Of a stretch of 58,188 nucleotides of DNA, positions 1 through 7,737 are shown one piece after another. This DNA comes from Xanthobacteraceae bacterium. Its GTDB lineage: Bacteria; Pseudomonadota; Alphaproteobacteria; Rhizobiales; Xanthobacteraceae. Numbering within the stretch: the stretch's first letter is position 1; every line of letters starts with the position of its first letter. A program made the position numbers and the translations under genes. Under the pieces are notes generated by a model. It saw only the letters and a list, made by a program, of their open reading frames with translations, did not search any database and was not told the origin of the DNA. The stretch covers positions 1 to 58,188 of the forward strand of contig JANINJ010000013.1 of the NCBI GenBank assembly GCA_024508855.1, in the 5' to 3' direction.

Positions 1-11
1 TTGAAGGTGGC
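1..11. repeat. Outer short direct repeat, left copy
   Basis: The first 11 bases (TTGAAGGTGGC) recur as the last 11 bases of the window (58178-58188). This could be an outer recombination core or the way the window was cut. No host gene is recognisable outside the 30-bp repeats at either end. Confidence 0.4.
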
Positions 12-77
12 AATCCTCATGATTTTGTCCTAAGTCAGTATCCATGCGGGTTTCACAAGGAACTCTGGTTGTCGAAA

Positions 78-107
78 TGTAGCTAGCTACAAATCTAGCT
101 ACAAATC
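78..107. repeat. attL: attL candidate, 30-bp direct repeat
   Basis: A perfect 30-bp match to 58033-58062. It contains the palindrome-rich motif TAGCTAGCTA followed by ACAAATC and a second TAGCTACAAATC, so the repeat is internally repetitive. It lies 43 bp from the end of an excisionase-like gene, and its partner lies 32 bp from the integrase start, which is the normal place for attachment sites. The exact crossover core cannot be told from one sequence. Confidence 0.75.
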
Positions 108-150
108 ATGAATGCGCCAGAAAGACGCTTGTTGAGACGATGATACCTGA

Positions 151-330
151 TCAGTTTTTGGCCTTGCCGGCGGTAATCGCGCGCTCGATGCTCGCCGCCG
201 TCACGCGCGTGGCGCGTTCACTGATCTTAACCAGCTCCAGCTCGCCGCGGCTCGCCATCCGGTAGATGGTCGCGCGGCACACGTCGAGCTTCTTCATTGC
301 GCTTGTTACTTTGTAAAGTGCCTGATCCAT
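151..330 (-). CDS. xis: Excisionase-like HTH protein
   Basis: This 59-residue protein begins MDQALYKVTSAMKKLDVCRA. It contains the sequence CRATIYRMASRGELELVKIS, the signature of the MerR/AlpA-type winged helix used by phage excisionases, in which a helix-turn-helix is followed by a wing that fixes the recognition helix. A strong ribosome binding site (GGAGAGG) lies 4 bases before the ATG. It is the last gene of the long leftward operon and sits next to attL, the usual place for Xis. It probably bends attachment-site DNA and directs the integrase at the other end of the prophage towards excision. A plain transcription regulator is the alternative. Confidence 0.72.
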   Translation of the reverse strand: MDQALYKVTSAMKKLDVCRATIYRMASRGELELVKISERATRVTAASIERAITAGKAKN

Positions 331-345
331 TTTCCTCTCCTTGCT

Positions 346-591
346 TCAGTTTGGCTTGTCCAAATTCATCTCATCTACAACCGAGCACAGCGGCAATACG
401 ATTACGCTCTGTACTCGGCTCATGTCTACTTCGCTTAGGCCGGCGAGCCGCGCCGCGTGAACTACCTGGCCTCTCTCCGCGGCGACTAGGATGATCTCCA
501 CGCCGTCTTTCTTCAGCGATACTGCGTGACCGTTGATGCCGCCGTTGGTGCGCTCGTACGTCTGCAACAGCTTCTTGTGCCCGGTGCTCAT
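346..591 (-). CDS. Hypothetical phage protein (81 aa)
   Basis: No family recognised. The protein starts MSTGHKKLLQTYERTNGGIN and is soluble, with no signal or membrane segment. Its ATG overlaps the stop of the upstream gene in an ATGA arrangement, so it is translationally coupled within the leftward operon. It is followed 15 bases later by the excisionase gene. Confidence 0.6.
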   Translation of the reverse strand: MSTGHKKLLQTYERTNGGINGHAVSLKKDGVEIILVAAERGQVVHAARLAGLSEVDMSRVQSVIVLPLCSVVDEMNLDKPN

Positions 592-1292
592 TCATCCTCC
601 TGGCTCGCCTTGGCCTGTGCCGCGATTCCGGCGCGGGCGAGCCACGCTTCCCACTGGTCCTGTACGGCGCCGCTGCTATACAGACCATCTCCAATGTAGA
701 GTGCTGCGTCGCCGCGCTGCGACATGTGGCGCTCGAACTCGTGGCGCTCGTCAATTGCCTGGCTCTGGCGCGCAAGCTGGGCGTCTTGCTTGACTGCCGA
801 GGGTGCTTCAGTCAATTGACCGTCAATTGACGCACGACTTTCGATATCGCGCTGGTCATCAATATGTCCGGATCCGCCGCACGCCGTGCAGCACAGGTCC
901 GTGGTGTCTTCCGGTTGATCGCCATAGTTTATGAAGACCGGCTCACCGTCGGGCAGCAATGCGACTGTTGACCGTGTCTTTGCCGCCTCGTCCAGTGCGG
1001 CCTTCAGGGCGGGGTCGAGCGTCACGCGCGGACGTCTGGCCAGACGATCAGCCGCGACGGCGTCGCGAGCAATGGCTTTCGCGAAGCGGATATACCGTCC
1101 TACCATTCCGCCGCTCGCCGTGCTATCCCATAATTCGATAATGCGATGCTCGTCCAGAGGCGGCAGGCCGTCCTCGCCCAAGGCGGGAGCGACGCCACCA
1201 CACAAAGCGCACGGATTGTTGTCAGCGCTTGGCTTTCCTTCGCAGCCTACGCATGCAGTCATAGCAACCATTCTTCTCTCCATCCTTTTCAT
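588..1292 (-). CDS. Ea22-like accessory protein with zinc-ribbon-like Cys pairs
   Basis: A 234-residue product is predicted if translation starts at the ATG that overlaps the preceding stop (ATGA at 1289-1292). An open frame extends further upstream, but coupling favours this start. The N-terminus has CxxC and CxLCGG patterns (ACVGCEG, CALCGG), and a second CCTACGGSG lies mid-protein, consistent with two small zinc-binding knuckles. The body is Ala-rich, like the modular Ea22/Ead proteins found in the left early arm of lambdoid phages. The function is unknown. Confidence 0.6.
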   Translation of the reverse strand: MKRMERRMVAMTACVGCEGKPSADNNPCALCGGVAPALGEDGLPPLDEHRIIELWDSTASGGMVGRYIRFAKAIARDAVAADRLARRPRVTLDPALKAALDEAAKTRSTVALLPDGEPVFINYGDQPEDTTDLCCTACGGSGHIDDQRDIESRASIDGQLTEAPSAVKQDAQLARQSQAIDERHEFERHMSQRGDAALYIGDGLYSSGAVQDQWEAWLARAGIAAQAKASQEDE

Positions 1293-1570
1293 TCTTCGTA
1301 CAGGCCCAAATCGCGGCACACGTTGCCCATGCCGACTCGCTCGCGCCACGTCACTATGCGGCCTTCGAACACGCCGCGCATGTACCTGTATTGCTGGCCC
1401 GGCAAAATCTTGCCCTTGTCCGCTTCGGCGGCCTCCACGGCGAGGCGCTGGTCGTCCGTCTCGCAGTCCTCTGGGCCGAAGCCACTACGGCGCCACCAGC
1501 CGAATGCATCGCACGGGTAGGTCTTGCGCGCCGTGCGCACCTCGTTTTTCAGGATTGCGTCCATGCTCAT
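1289..1570 (-). CDS. Hypothetical phage protein (93 aa)
   Basis: The protein starts MSMDAILKNEVRTARKTYPC and contains a compact aromatic and Cys segment (CDAFGWWRRSGFGPEDC). The ATG overlaps the stop of the neighbouring gene (ATGA), which supports this start over a longer upstream open frame. It has the look of small early-arm phage proteins with a single metal knuckle. No function can be assigned. Confidence 0.6.
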   Translation of the reverse strand: MSMDAILKNEVRTARKTYPCDAFGWWRRSGFGPEDCETDDQRLAVEAAEADKGKILPGQQYRYMRGVFEGRIVTWRERVGMGNVCRDLGLYEE

Positions 1571-1875
1571 GCCCCTCCAGTGTCGTGAGATGCCGCCTGG
1601 GCTGCGCGGTCGTGGGATGCTGGTTCGTCTTTGAATTCGCCGCACACGTGCTCACGCGGAGTCATGATGTGGCCTGCGCTGGGCGTGAGGCTGGAGCTTT
1701 CGACGCCGAGCATCGCGAATCGCTGTTCGCCCGTCACCGGTTCTGTGCGGATGCATTCGCCGACCAGCGAGTTATGCCAACGCCACCAGTCGCAGCCGGC
1801 GCAGCACGGGCCATGCGTCTTGTAGAACGCATCGACGATAGCCTGCGTGCGCTCTTGTCGTGTCGCGATCAGCAT
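1567..1875 (-). CDS. Hypothetical Cys-rich phage protein (102 aa)
   Basis: An early part reads HGPCCAGCDWWRWHNSLVGE and a later VCGEF, so Cys and His residues are spaced as in a small zinc-binding fold. The residues before it are helical. The gene overlaps both neighbours by a few bases. It is a member of the coupled leftward operon with no recognised family. Confidence 0.58.
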   Translation of the reverse strand: MLIATRQERTQAIVDAFYKTHGPCCAGCDWWRWHNSLVGECIRTEPVTGEQRFAMLGVESSSLTPSAGHIMTPREHVCGEFKDEPASHDRAAQAASHDTGGA

Positions 1876-2972
1876 GCCGCACCGTCCTGACCTGCCGTAC
1901 CATGCGTCTTGGATTGGGACATGGCGGCGTCGATGGCAGCGTCGTATTCTCTCCCATGCATTTCAATCAGTTGGCCATCGCGAGGATCGCATTTCACGAG
2001 CGTGAAGCGTCCGTTCATGCTGCAGCCGTCCTTGATCAGAAAGCGATACCGCGCCGCATCCTTCGCATCCCGCTCGTCTTGCGCAGCAGGGGCAGGAGCG
2101 GCGGCGACCATCTTGCCGTAATTTCCGATGAGACCGCGTCGAGCCAAAACAGCCATGTTGCTGTCATACGATGCGCCAGCCATAGCTGCGTTGAGCATCT
2201 GCTCTGTCGGCACGATGGGAACCAGCTTGTAGCCGGCAGGCGCTACGGCCTGCTGGCCGCCGTCACGCGGGCACGCATCGCAGCCCAGGCACGGCATGTC
2301 GCCGTATTTGCCGGTGCCGCCGCATCCGATTTCGGGCGCTCCGGCCTGCTGGGCGAGGGCGGCTTGCCAAACTTCAAACGCAAACACTCCAGCGTGGTCG
2401 CTGTCATCGCCAGCAGGCACGCGCTTACCCCACCATGCCTTGAACTTCGCCCGCTCATCCGCCAGAGGTTGGCATACAGCGGCGGCAGGTTGGCGGGTAA
2501 GCGCGGCAGGTTGGGAGGTGGCGGCCTCGATAGCTCTGGCGAACTTGATGAGGGCCAGCGGCCTGAACAGGTAGTTGCCTGCGCTATTCTTACCAGAGCT
2601 GTGCTCGTCTGCGATTTCTTCGATCTGACGTATGGCCAGTTCGCTCCCGCTGGTGGCGGCCATGCGGTCGACCACGCGCTTATTGATTTCGGCATCAACA
2701 GCGGTCAGCAGTTCTTCCATGCTCTGGTTCCAGAACGGGCTGTTGAAGTACGCGACGGACAGCGACAGATATGCATCCGCGAATCGCTCACGGAGCGGCA
2801 TAGCTACCCCGGCAGCGGCTGTTCCGTCGCTCCCGCTGGTAGAGCGGCGGGCAAGCTGGATCAGGGCGAGCGCTTCCTCGGTGCTGAAAAACATTCCGCC
2901 TTTTTGCTTGCGCGCGTGCTCTTCCAGCTTGTCCAGGTCGATGCCGGCGGTGGTGTTGGTGGTCTGGTTCAT
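1869..2972 (-). CDS. Ea22-like modular protein (367 aa)
   Basis: The start at 2972 (MNQTTNTTAGIDLDKLEEHA) was chosen because AAAGGAT lies at the right distance; the open frame extends 19 codons further. Regions typical of modular phage proteins are visible: a helical N-terminus, an Ala/Pro-rich middle, a Cys cluster (CGGTGKYGDMPCLGCDAC), and a C-terminal module with DAARYRFLIKDG that recurs in many Ea22-type proteins. It probably acts inside the cell early in infection. The function is unknown. Confidence 0.6.
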   Translation of the reverse strand: MNQTTNTTAGIDLDKLEEHARKQKGGMFFSTEEALALIQLARRSTSGSDGTAAAGVAMPLRERFADAYLSLSVAYFNSPFWNQSMEELLTAVDAEINKRVVDRMAATSGSELAIRQIEEIADEHSSGKNSAGNYLFRPLALIKFARAIEAATSQPAALTRQPAAAVCQPLADERAKFKAWWGKRVPAGDDSDHAGVFAFEVWQAALAQQAGAPEIGCGGTGKYGDMPCLGCDACPRDGGQQAVAPAGYKLVPIVPTEQMLNAAMAGASYDSNMAVLARRGLIGNYGKMVAAAPAPAAQDERDAKDAARYRFLIKDGCSMNGRFTLVKCDPRDGQLIEMHGREYDAAIDAAMSQSKTHGTAGQDGAAC

Positions 2973-2982
2973 TTCGATCCTT

Positions 2983-3228
2983 TCACAGTCCGTAATGCGC
3001 CGGCACTGCTGCATCGCCGTCGATGTCATCGTCGTTGTTTTGAGCGTCTTCGGACGCGGCCGCGCTGGCCTCCATCTCAGCCAAGCGGTCGTTCGACTGT
3101 TTCACCAGCTTGTCGAATTCCTCGCTGTTTGCGACCGGAACCGGAACGAAGCCAACTCCCATCTTGACGAACAGATTGGCGATTTCAAGCGCCTTGCGCT
3201 GCTGGGCTGGTGATGCGCGCCGGATCAT
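2983..3228 (-). CDS. DUF1382-type phage protein, copy A
   Basis: An 81-residue protein beginning MIRRASPAQQRKALEIANLF. The following block, VKMGVGFVPVPVANSEEFDK, matches the pattern of the lambdoid DUF1382 family (ASP, a helix, then FVPxPV). A close paralogue lies on the opposite strand at 20012-20212; the first 50 residues are nearly identical and the C-termini diverge. The ATG overlaps the upstream stop (ATGA). The family function is unknown. Confidence 0.7.
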   Translation of the reverse strand: MIRRASPAQQRKALEIANLFVKMGVGFVPVPVANSEEFDKLVKQSNDRLAEMEASAAASEDAQNNDDDIDGDAAVPAHYGL

Positions 3229-4664
3229 GCTGCATCCCCTTCGTTGGTGGCGGTCTTCATGGCGAACGCCTCGATTGCGCGCTCGACTGCCTCGTTGATT
3301 TGGTCGGACAGATCGCCATCGCCTTCGACAGCGTGCCAATCGCCCCCGCGCTCGCGCCACAGAACGCCGCCATAGCCGTTTTCCAGTTCGATCGACACTT
3401 CGTAGTTGTCCGGCAGGTCACGGCAAGCGTGCTTCATCGCCCAGTCGGTCGCACTTTCGCTGCCCGGCGCCTGATTGCGCACCTCGTCCTGCTCGGGCGC
3501 AGCGGGTGCTTCTCCGACAAGCCCGGCTTTTTCGAACAATTCTTTTGCGTCCCGAATTGCCGCATACCCATGCGCGCCGGATTCCTCTTGGTAGTTCGCC
3601 AGCCGTCCAACATGGCGTAACGGACCGTCTTCAGAAGTGGCGTGCAGATGGCTCGGGACGGCATCGCAGATCGCCATCGCGAGGGTCAGGGCGGCCTGAA
3701 CCTTTTGCTCTACGTCAGCCGGAAGGACACGTTTTAATTTAAGCAAGCACGTGACGCGACCAACAGGCGAATACACGTCGCCATCAGCATGGGCACGCGA
3801 CACACCATGATCGTCAAGCCACATATGCAGGGATTCAAGCAATTCTGCCTGATGGTAGATTTCGGCGATGTTGTGGTACGTCGTGCCCTTGCTATCAATC
3901 GCGCAACCTTCCTGGATCTGTGCGGGTGCTGCTGCGCCGGGAGCGGCGAGAAGGTCGACGGCAGCTTCATAGATGCGCTTGATGGTGTCCCAGCTAACCG
4001 GCACATCTTGCGTCACACGGCCGAAGTTCTCGCAAGTTGCGCACTCGTAGTCGTCACCCTCGTCATGGCACTCGGGGCATGGCACTTCGATGCTTTCCTT
4101 GATCTCGCCGAACAGTGCACCCTTGGCGCCGTTCTCGGCAGTCAGGCGCTTCGGCATCAGCACGTAGCCGGCCGGCTCCGCCTGCACCTGTTCCGGTGCT
4201 GCTGGAACGGCGCTAATTCCATCGAATTCGGGGGAATTAGGCTCTGCCTGTTCTCCCGCAGTAGTGGCGTGGAGCGAGCGGGCGTCGTCGAATTTGATGT
4301 AGCCGCCGGCGAACGAAGGTGTCATTACGCCACGCGATGAAGGGTAGTAGCGTTGCAGCCCTTCGAGCCTCGCAATGGCGCCCTTCGCTGCATCCGTCGT
4401 GCTCATGCCAGGCGCGGCACCGATGAAGCCGAGCAGATGCTGGGCGCACGAGCGGATGGTCGGGGCGAACTGCTCCAGGGCCTCGCTGTCCAGGCTTGCA
4501 ACGTGGTCGTCGCCGATGCTCAAGACCATCTGACCTTCGGCTTCGACGGTGACCGTCCACGTCTCAGCAATGCCCAGCGCCGTGAACCGCGGTGCATCGG
4601 TCCAATCCACGGCGCCGTCAGCGCGTTTGTCTTCAGCGCGCCGCGCCGGTTTTTTCTCGTTCAT
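3225..4664 (-). CDS. Large Ea22-like accessory protein (479 aa)
   Basis: The ribosome binding site AGAGGA precedes the ATG by 8 bases. The product is acidic and modular. A middle block carries CPECHDEGDDYECATC, a DnaJ-type zinc knuckle, followed by VSWDTIKRIYEAA. The C-terminal block has WRERGGDWHAVEG. This mosaic of reusable modules is typical of Ea22/Ead proteins of the lambdoid left arm. It follows the RT gene by 16 bases and so belongs to the same transcript. No enzymatic motif is visible. Confidence 0.6.
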   Translation of the reverse strand: MNEKKPARRAEDKRADGAVDWTDAPRFTALGIAETWTVTVEAEGQMVLSIGDDHVASLDSEALEQFAPTIRSCAQHLLGFIGAAPGMSTTDAAKGAIARLEGLQRYYPSSRGVMTPSFAGGYIKFDDARSLHATTAGEQAEPNSPEFDGISAVPAAPEQVQAEPAGYVLMPKRLTAENGAKGALFGEIKESIEVPCPECHDEGDDYECATCENFGRVTQDVPVSWDTIKRIYEAAVDLLAAPGAAAPAQIQEGCAIDSKGTTYHNIAEIYHQAELLESLHMWLDDHGVSRAHADGDVYSPVGRVTCLLKLKRVLPADVEQKVQAALTLAMAICDAVPSHLHATSEDGPLRHVGRLANYQEESGAHGYAAIRDAKELFEKAGLVGEAPAAPEQDEVRNQAPGSESATDWAMKHACRDLPDNYEVSIELENGYGGVLWRERGGDWHAVEGDGDLSDQINEAVERAIEAFAMKTATNEGDAA

Positions 4665-4680
4665 GTGCTGGGTCCTCTGG

Positions 4681-5886
4681 TTAATTGTTCGCTTTTCGGT
4701 ATGTTTTGGTGAGAGATCCGTTGACGACGTGACCTCGACGGAGAATTGCGTGAGCCAGTGCAGCGCGGTCAGTGTGACTGCTATTTGCCTGGCGCAGTAG
4801 CCCGAAGTAGCTGTTCGCAGCCTGGTGTACGGGATCGGCGTCCATCGTGCGCAGACGCGCCACCGCTTGACGAACGGTGCGGCGCCGCGTTCGCGTATGC
4901 CACGGCTTGATCACGTGCCCCACGAAGTCAACGCCACGGGCAACCGGCTGCAGGATCGTCTTCGAGGGGTTTAGCCGGGCACCGAGCCGGGCCGGCAGGA
5001 ACGCGCCGATGCTGGCCAGTGCATCGTTCAACCACTGCGGCGACTCATGTAGGAGCACGAAGTCGTCGACGTAGCGGACATAGTGCCGTGCGCGCACCTG
5101 ATGCTTTACGTGCTGGTCGAGTGCGTCGAGATAGATGTTCGCGAAGAACTGCGATGACAGATTCCCAATCGGCAGGCCGAGATGTGTGGGTTGCGAGGCC
5201 AAGCGCTTATGCACCGGCACCCGCTCAAGCAGCCGCGGATCGCCGCGCAGATCAAAATCTTGGCGCGGGTCGTGGAACAGCACTACGCCGGCCAGCCACA
5301 GCCACCACGGATCGACGACGCGTTTCGCGATCTGCGTCCACAGTACGCTCTTGTCGATCGAGACGAAGAAATTCGCCAGGTCGCACTTCATATACCAAAG
5401 CGGACGGCTCCAGTTCTCGGATGCGCTTCGGATCTTCGATTCGAGCCTGCGCGCAGCGTACAACGTACCGCGCCCGGGGATACATGCGCAGGTATCGTGG
5501 ATGAACGAAGCATAAAACCGCGGCGAGATGCGGTTGTACAGCAGGTGGTGCACGATGCGATCGCGAAACTCCGCCGCCCACACCTCCCGCGGTTTCGGGC
5601 GCGTGATAACGAAGCAGATCGACCGCCCCGGGTAGTACGTGCCATCTAGAAGCTCGTCGCGCAGGCGCACCAGATTGCGCTCCTGGTTCTGCTCGAAGGC
5701 GAGGGCACTTGCCGAACTGCGTTTGGCTTGGCGGCAGTCCAGATAGGCTTGCACCAGTTCGTCGAAAGAAAAGTCAGCATGGTGGCGACCGGGATAATCT
5801 GCGGACGGCGCGGGCGCGCAACTCGGCCGACTTGTTGTTGTTGTTCTGGTTGCCGTTGTTGAAGTTCTGATTCCAGGCATATTCAT
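4681..5886 (-). CDS. DGR reverse transcriptase
   Basis: This RT copies the template RNA into cDNA with errors at adenines and feeds it into the variable repeats. RT blocks are in order: EFRDRIVHHLLYNRISP, the motif-3 Asp in MKCDLANFF, LPIGNLSSQ (the IGxxxSQ form is diagnostic of DGR enzymes, where other RTs have QGxxxSP), and the catalytic YVDD in HYVRYVDDFVLLH (about 5062-5073). The conserved domain begins near 5766. The start is uncertain: no in-frame ATG lies between TR and the domain, so the nearest ATGs (5886 and 5880) fall inside TR, and the frame stays open back to 6111. A GTG near 5757 would cut into the domain. All catalytic residues are intact. It is not a retron or group II intron enzyme: there is no maturase domain, and TR, VRs and avd sit alongside. 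Confidence 0.93.
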   Translation of the reverse strand: MNMPGIRTSTTATRTTTTSRPSCAPAPSADYPGRHHADFSFDELVQAYLDCRQAKRSSASALAFEQNQERNLVRLRDELLDGTYYPGRSICFVITRPKPREVWAAEFRDRIVHHLLYNRISPRFYASFIHDTCACIPGRGTLYAARRLESKIRSASENWSRPLWYMKCDLANFFVSIDKSVLWTQIAKRVVDPWWLWLAGVVLFHDPRQDFDLRGDPRLLERVPVHKRLASQPTHLGLPIGNLSSQFFANIYLDALDQHVKHQVRARHYVRYVDDFVLLHESPQWLNDALASIGAFLPARLGARLNPSKTILQPVARGVDFVGHVIKPWHTRTRRRTVRQAVARLRTMDADPVHQAANSYFGLLRQANSSHTDRAALAHAILRRGHVVNGSLTKTYRKANN

Positions 5887-5905
5887 CGTTGGAAGCGTGC
5901 TGCGT
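5796..5905 (-). repeat. DGR template repeat (TR)
   Basis: Read on the minus strand, this 110-bp segment contains nine AAC codons and one AAT codon in the frame used by the target genes. It aligns without gaps to 6462-6569 (VR1) and 6945-7054 (VR2). The low-coordinate 39 bp (GC-rich, coding for KSAELRARAVRR in the targets) are identical in all three copies and should hold the initiation-of-homology segment. TR lies between avd and the RT domain, the classic position. A spacer of about 170 bp separates it from avd. Confidence 0.95.
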
Positions 5906-6077
5906 TTGTTCGTGCTATCTACGTCGCCCCGCCGAAGGCCGCATTGGTCGATCAGCGGGGTAACTGCGCCAGACCTGCCAGAACTATGTCGGGCGGTTTC
6001 TGCGATGCGCATGGCGGTGGCCTTGTGAGCCAGCGGCACGACCAGATTAAAAAATCGCACAGTCATGGGAGCCTTGA

Positions 6078-6431
6078 CTACCGTGAAGCGGGCGATGCGG
6101 AACGGCGCCAACCACTTGCCTGCTTGCCGATGCTGGTCGTCAGTTCGATCGCGGCACCGTATTGCTTCACCGAGATCAGGCGCTTGTCGCGCGATAGACG
6201 AATCAGCAGCTCCGCTACCTGCAGGCGCTCGGCGAGATCCTGCAGGTGAGTCGCCTTGTCGCGAGCTACATTGGCCCGGTAGATCAAGGTCACGATCTCT
6301 ACGACCTCGTCACGAATTTTCCCGCCGATCGATGTCTTGAAGTCTCGAGGCATGTTCTTGGCGAGATCCGTGACAACGTCGAGAAGGTCGTACGCGGCGC
6401 GGTAAATCGGCAGCTGGGTATGGAGTGCCAT
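6078..6431 (-). CDS. avd: DGR accessory protein Avd
   Basis: A 117-residue, almost wholly helical protein beginning MALHTQLPIYRAAYDLLDVV. It continues with helices LAKNMPRDFKTSIGGKIRDE, HLQDLAERLQVAELLIRLS and ISVKQYGAAIELTTSIGKQ. This is the four-helix bundle of the Avd/23S-rRNA-intervening-sequence family. Avd forms a positively charged pentamer that binds the RT and template RNA and is needed for mutagenic retrohoming in the Bordetella phage system. The gene lies between the targets and TR, 17 bases after VR1's gene. No good ribosome binding site is seen. Confidence 0.9.
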   Translation of the reverse strand: MALHTQLPIYRAAYDLLDVVTDLAKNMPRDFKTSIGGKIRDEVVEIVTLIYRANVARDKATHLQDLAERLQVAELLIRLSRDKRLISVKQYGAAIELTTSIGKQASGWRRSASPASR

Positions 6432-6448
6432 GCTGAAAAATTGTTAAA

Positions 6449-6907
6449 TCACTGAATGGTTAATCTGCGGACGGCGCGGGCGCGCAACTCGGCCGACTTG
6501 CAGTCGTAGCTCTGGCCGCCGTCGTCGAAGTACTGAGTCCAGGCATACCCATCGTCGGAAGCGTGCTGCTCGCTGGACCAGTAGTAGCGCTCTTCGAACT
6601 GCCCTTTCAGATTGGCGAACAGAAGAGCCTGTTCGCGCCGCGTCGGCAGCTCGCCGCCAGCCTTCTCGGCGAATTCCTTGGCTTGAGCCCAGGTGACGTC
6701 GTCGACATCGCCAGGCAGCAGGATCAGGTGATGTGATGGCTTGCCGTCCGCGTCGAGGATGACGCCGGCATAGTGCTCGCCCGGGCGCAGCTCGATCTGC
6801 GCCTGGCTGATGCTGATGACGCGCGGCGCTTGCGCCTTAAAGGCCTCGATCATCTCGTTCACTTTCTGGTGCGCGGCTTCGATATCCGCAAGGGTGACAT
6901 TGCTCAT
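6449..6907 (-). CDS. DGR target protein 1 (DUF1566)
   Basis: A 152-residue protein with a helical N-terminus (ADIEAAHQKVNEMIEAFKAQ), a middle DUF1566-type block (ELPTRREQALLFANLKGQFE) and YYWSSEQHAS leading into the variable segment. Residues from QHAS to the C-terminal RARAVRRLTIQ are encoded by VR1. DUF1566 folds resemble the C-type-lectin scaffolds used by DGR targets, so the variable residues should form a binding face. There is no signal peptide or membrane segment, so the protein is cytoplasmic unless packaged in the virion. A GGAG ribosome binding site is present. Fixed-sequence relatives occur in other prophages. Confidence 0.88.
   Translation of the reverse strand: MSNVTLADIEAAHQKVNEMIEAFKAQAPRVISISQAQIELRPGEHYAGVILDADGKPSHHLILLPGDVDDVTWAQAKEFAEKAGGELPTRREQALLFANLKGQFEERYYWSSEQHASDDGYAWTQYFDDGGQSYDCKSAELRARAVRRLTIQ
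6462..6569 (-). repeat. DGR variable repeat VR1
   Basis: Aligned to TR in coding orientation, VR1 differs at 14 positions in the AAC-rich stretch, and every one is an A in TR (for example AAC to GAC, TAC, AGC, TGC or GGC, and GAA to GGG). Outside the adenines the match is exact from GCAGCACGCTTCC to the GC-rich 3' end. This is direct evidence of past mutagenic retrohoming. Confidence 0.95.
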
Positions 6908-6934
6908 TAATGACTCCGAAGAATGGATAAATTG

Positions 6935-7543
6935 TTAAATTGCGAATCTGCGGACGGCGCGGGCGCGCAACTCGGCCGACTTGGTGGTGCTGTACTGGTA
7001 GCCGTAGCTGAAGTGCTGACGCCAGGCACAGTCGTCGTAGGAAGCGTGCTGCGTACTCGACCAGTACCACTCGTCGGCAAATGCCTGTTCGCCGCCTTCG
7101 ACGAACGCCGGAGCAGCTGTCTGCGCGGGAAGATCTGCGGTGTACGCGTAGGTCGGCGGAATGGCGGATGCGTTCACGCCCGAACGGCCGTACAGGTAGT
7201 TTTTGCGCTGGGTCGGCTTCAAATTGCGGTACAGGGCCTCCAGCTCGTCCTGGCTCGGGATGTACCAGTCGGCGTGGCCGTTAATTGTGAGGCCTCGAGC
7301 CCAGTTGGCGACCTCGCTGCCGGCTTCGGCCATCGCGATCGTGTTCTTCATGCCGTCGCAGTAGCTGTCGGCGCCGGCGACGCGTTTCTCGGAATCGAGC
7401 CAGGCGATATCGTTGCGCTCGCCGCCGACCTTCGGTGCGACGATCAGGATGTACGGCACGCCGTCGACTTGAATGCGGCCGGCGTAGAATCCGCCTTCGA
7501 ACTGGGCGCCGATGAGCGCCGGGATCTCGCTTTGGTGGTTCAT
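6935..7543 (-). CDS. DGR target protein 2 (DUF1566)
   Basis: A 202-residue protein with a longer N-terminal domain (GAQFEGGFYAGRIQVDGVPY), then DWYIPSQDELEALYRNLKPT and EWYWSSTQHAS, the typical DUF1566/lectin-like core. The C-terminus from TQHAS to RARAVRRFAI is encoded by VR2. The two target proteins share the VR-coded end and the WSSxQHAS lead-in but differ elsewhere, so one TR serves two scaffolds. AAGGAG precedes the ATG. No secretion signal is visible. It is the first DGR gene in the leftward transcript. Confidence 0.88.
   Translation of the reverse strand: MNHQSEIPALIGAQFEGGFYAGRIQVDGVPYILIVAPKVGGERNDIAWLDSEKRVAGADSYCDGMKNTIAMAEAGSEVANWARGLTINGHADWYIPSQDELEALYRNLKPTQRKNYLYGRSGVNASAIPPTYAYTADLPAQTAAPAFVEGGEQAFADEWYWSSTQHASYDDCAWRQHFSYGYQYSTTKSAELRARAVRRFAI
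6945..7054 (-). repeat. DGR variable repeat VR2
   Basis: Compared with TR, VR2 has 14 substitutions in the variable stretch. Thirteen fall on TR adenines; one is a T-to-C change in a GAT/GAC Asp codon, silent and outside the adenine rule. The 39 bp at the low-coordinate end are identical to TR and VR1. Confidence 0.95.
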
Positions 7544-7557
7544 GATTTCTCCTTGTT

Positions 7558-7737
7558 TTACTTCGGTTGGTCGTTGGTCTTGGGCTTCGCGCTCTCGCCG
7601 CTGTTTATTGCATCGAGATCTTCGTAGTAGCGCCGAGATCCTCGATTTGTTCGGTAGGTCTGCATGGCCTTGCGGTCTTCTTCGGTAAGTCCCTGTGCGT
7701 TCTCACCGATGATGCGGCGGATGCGGCGCTTTTTCAT
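7558..7737 (-). CDS. Small basic hypothetical protein (59 aa)
   Basis: It begins MKKRRIRRIIGENAQGLTEE and ends with a polar, lysine-rich tail. The very basic N-terminus suggests nucleic-acid contact. The ATG overlaps the upstream stop. It ends 14 bases before target protein 2's start, so it shares the transcript that leads into the DGR. No family recognised. Confidence 0.55.
   Translation of the reverse strand: MKKRRIRRIIGENAQGLTEEDRKAMQTYRTNRGSRRYYEDLDAINSGESAKPKTNDQPK

Noticed and set aside
931-3167. Long plus-strand frames opposite the left-arm genes
   Set aside because: They mirror the overlapping minus-strand operon, whose genes are coupled and have ribosome binding sites. Translations are low-complexity Arg/Ser/Pro strings.
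4681-5886. Retron or group II intron reverse transcriptase
   Set aside because: No msr/msd structure, no maturase or intron ends. The IGxxxSQ motif with TR, VRs and avd beside it fits a DGR.
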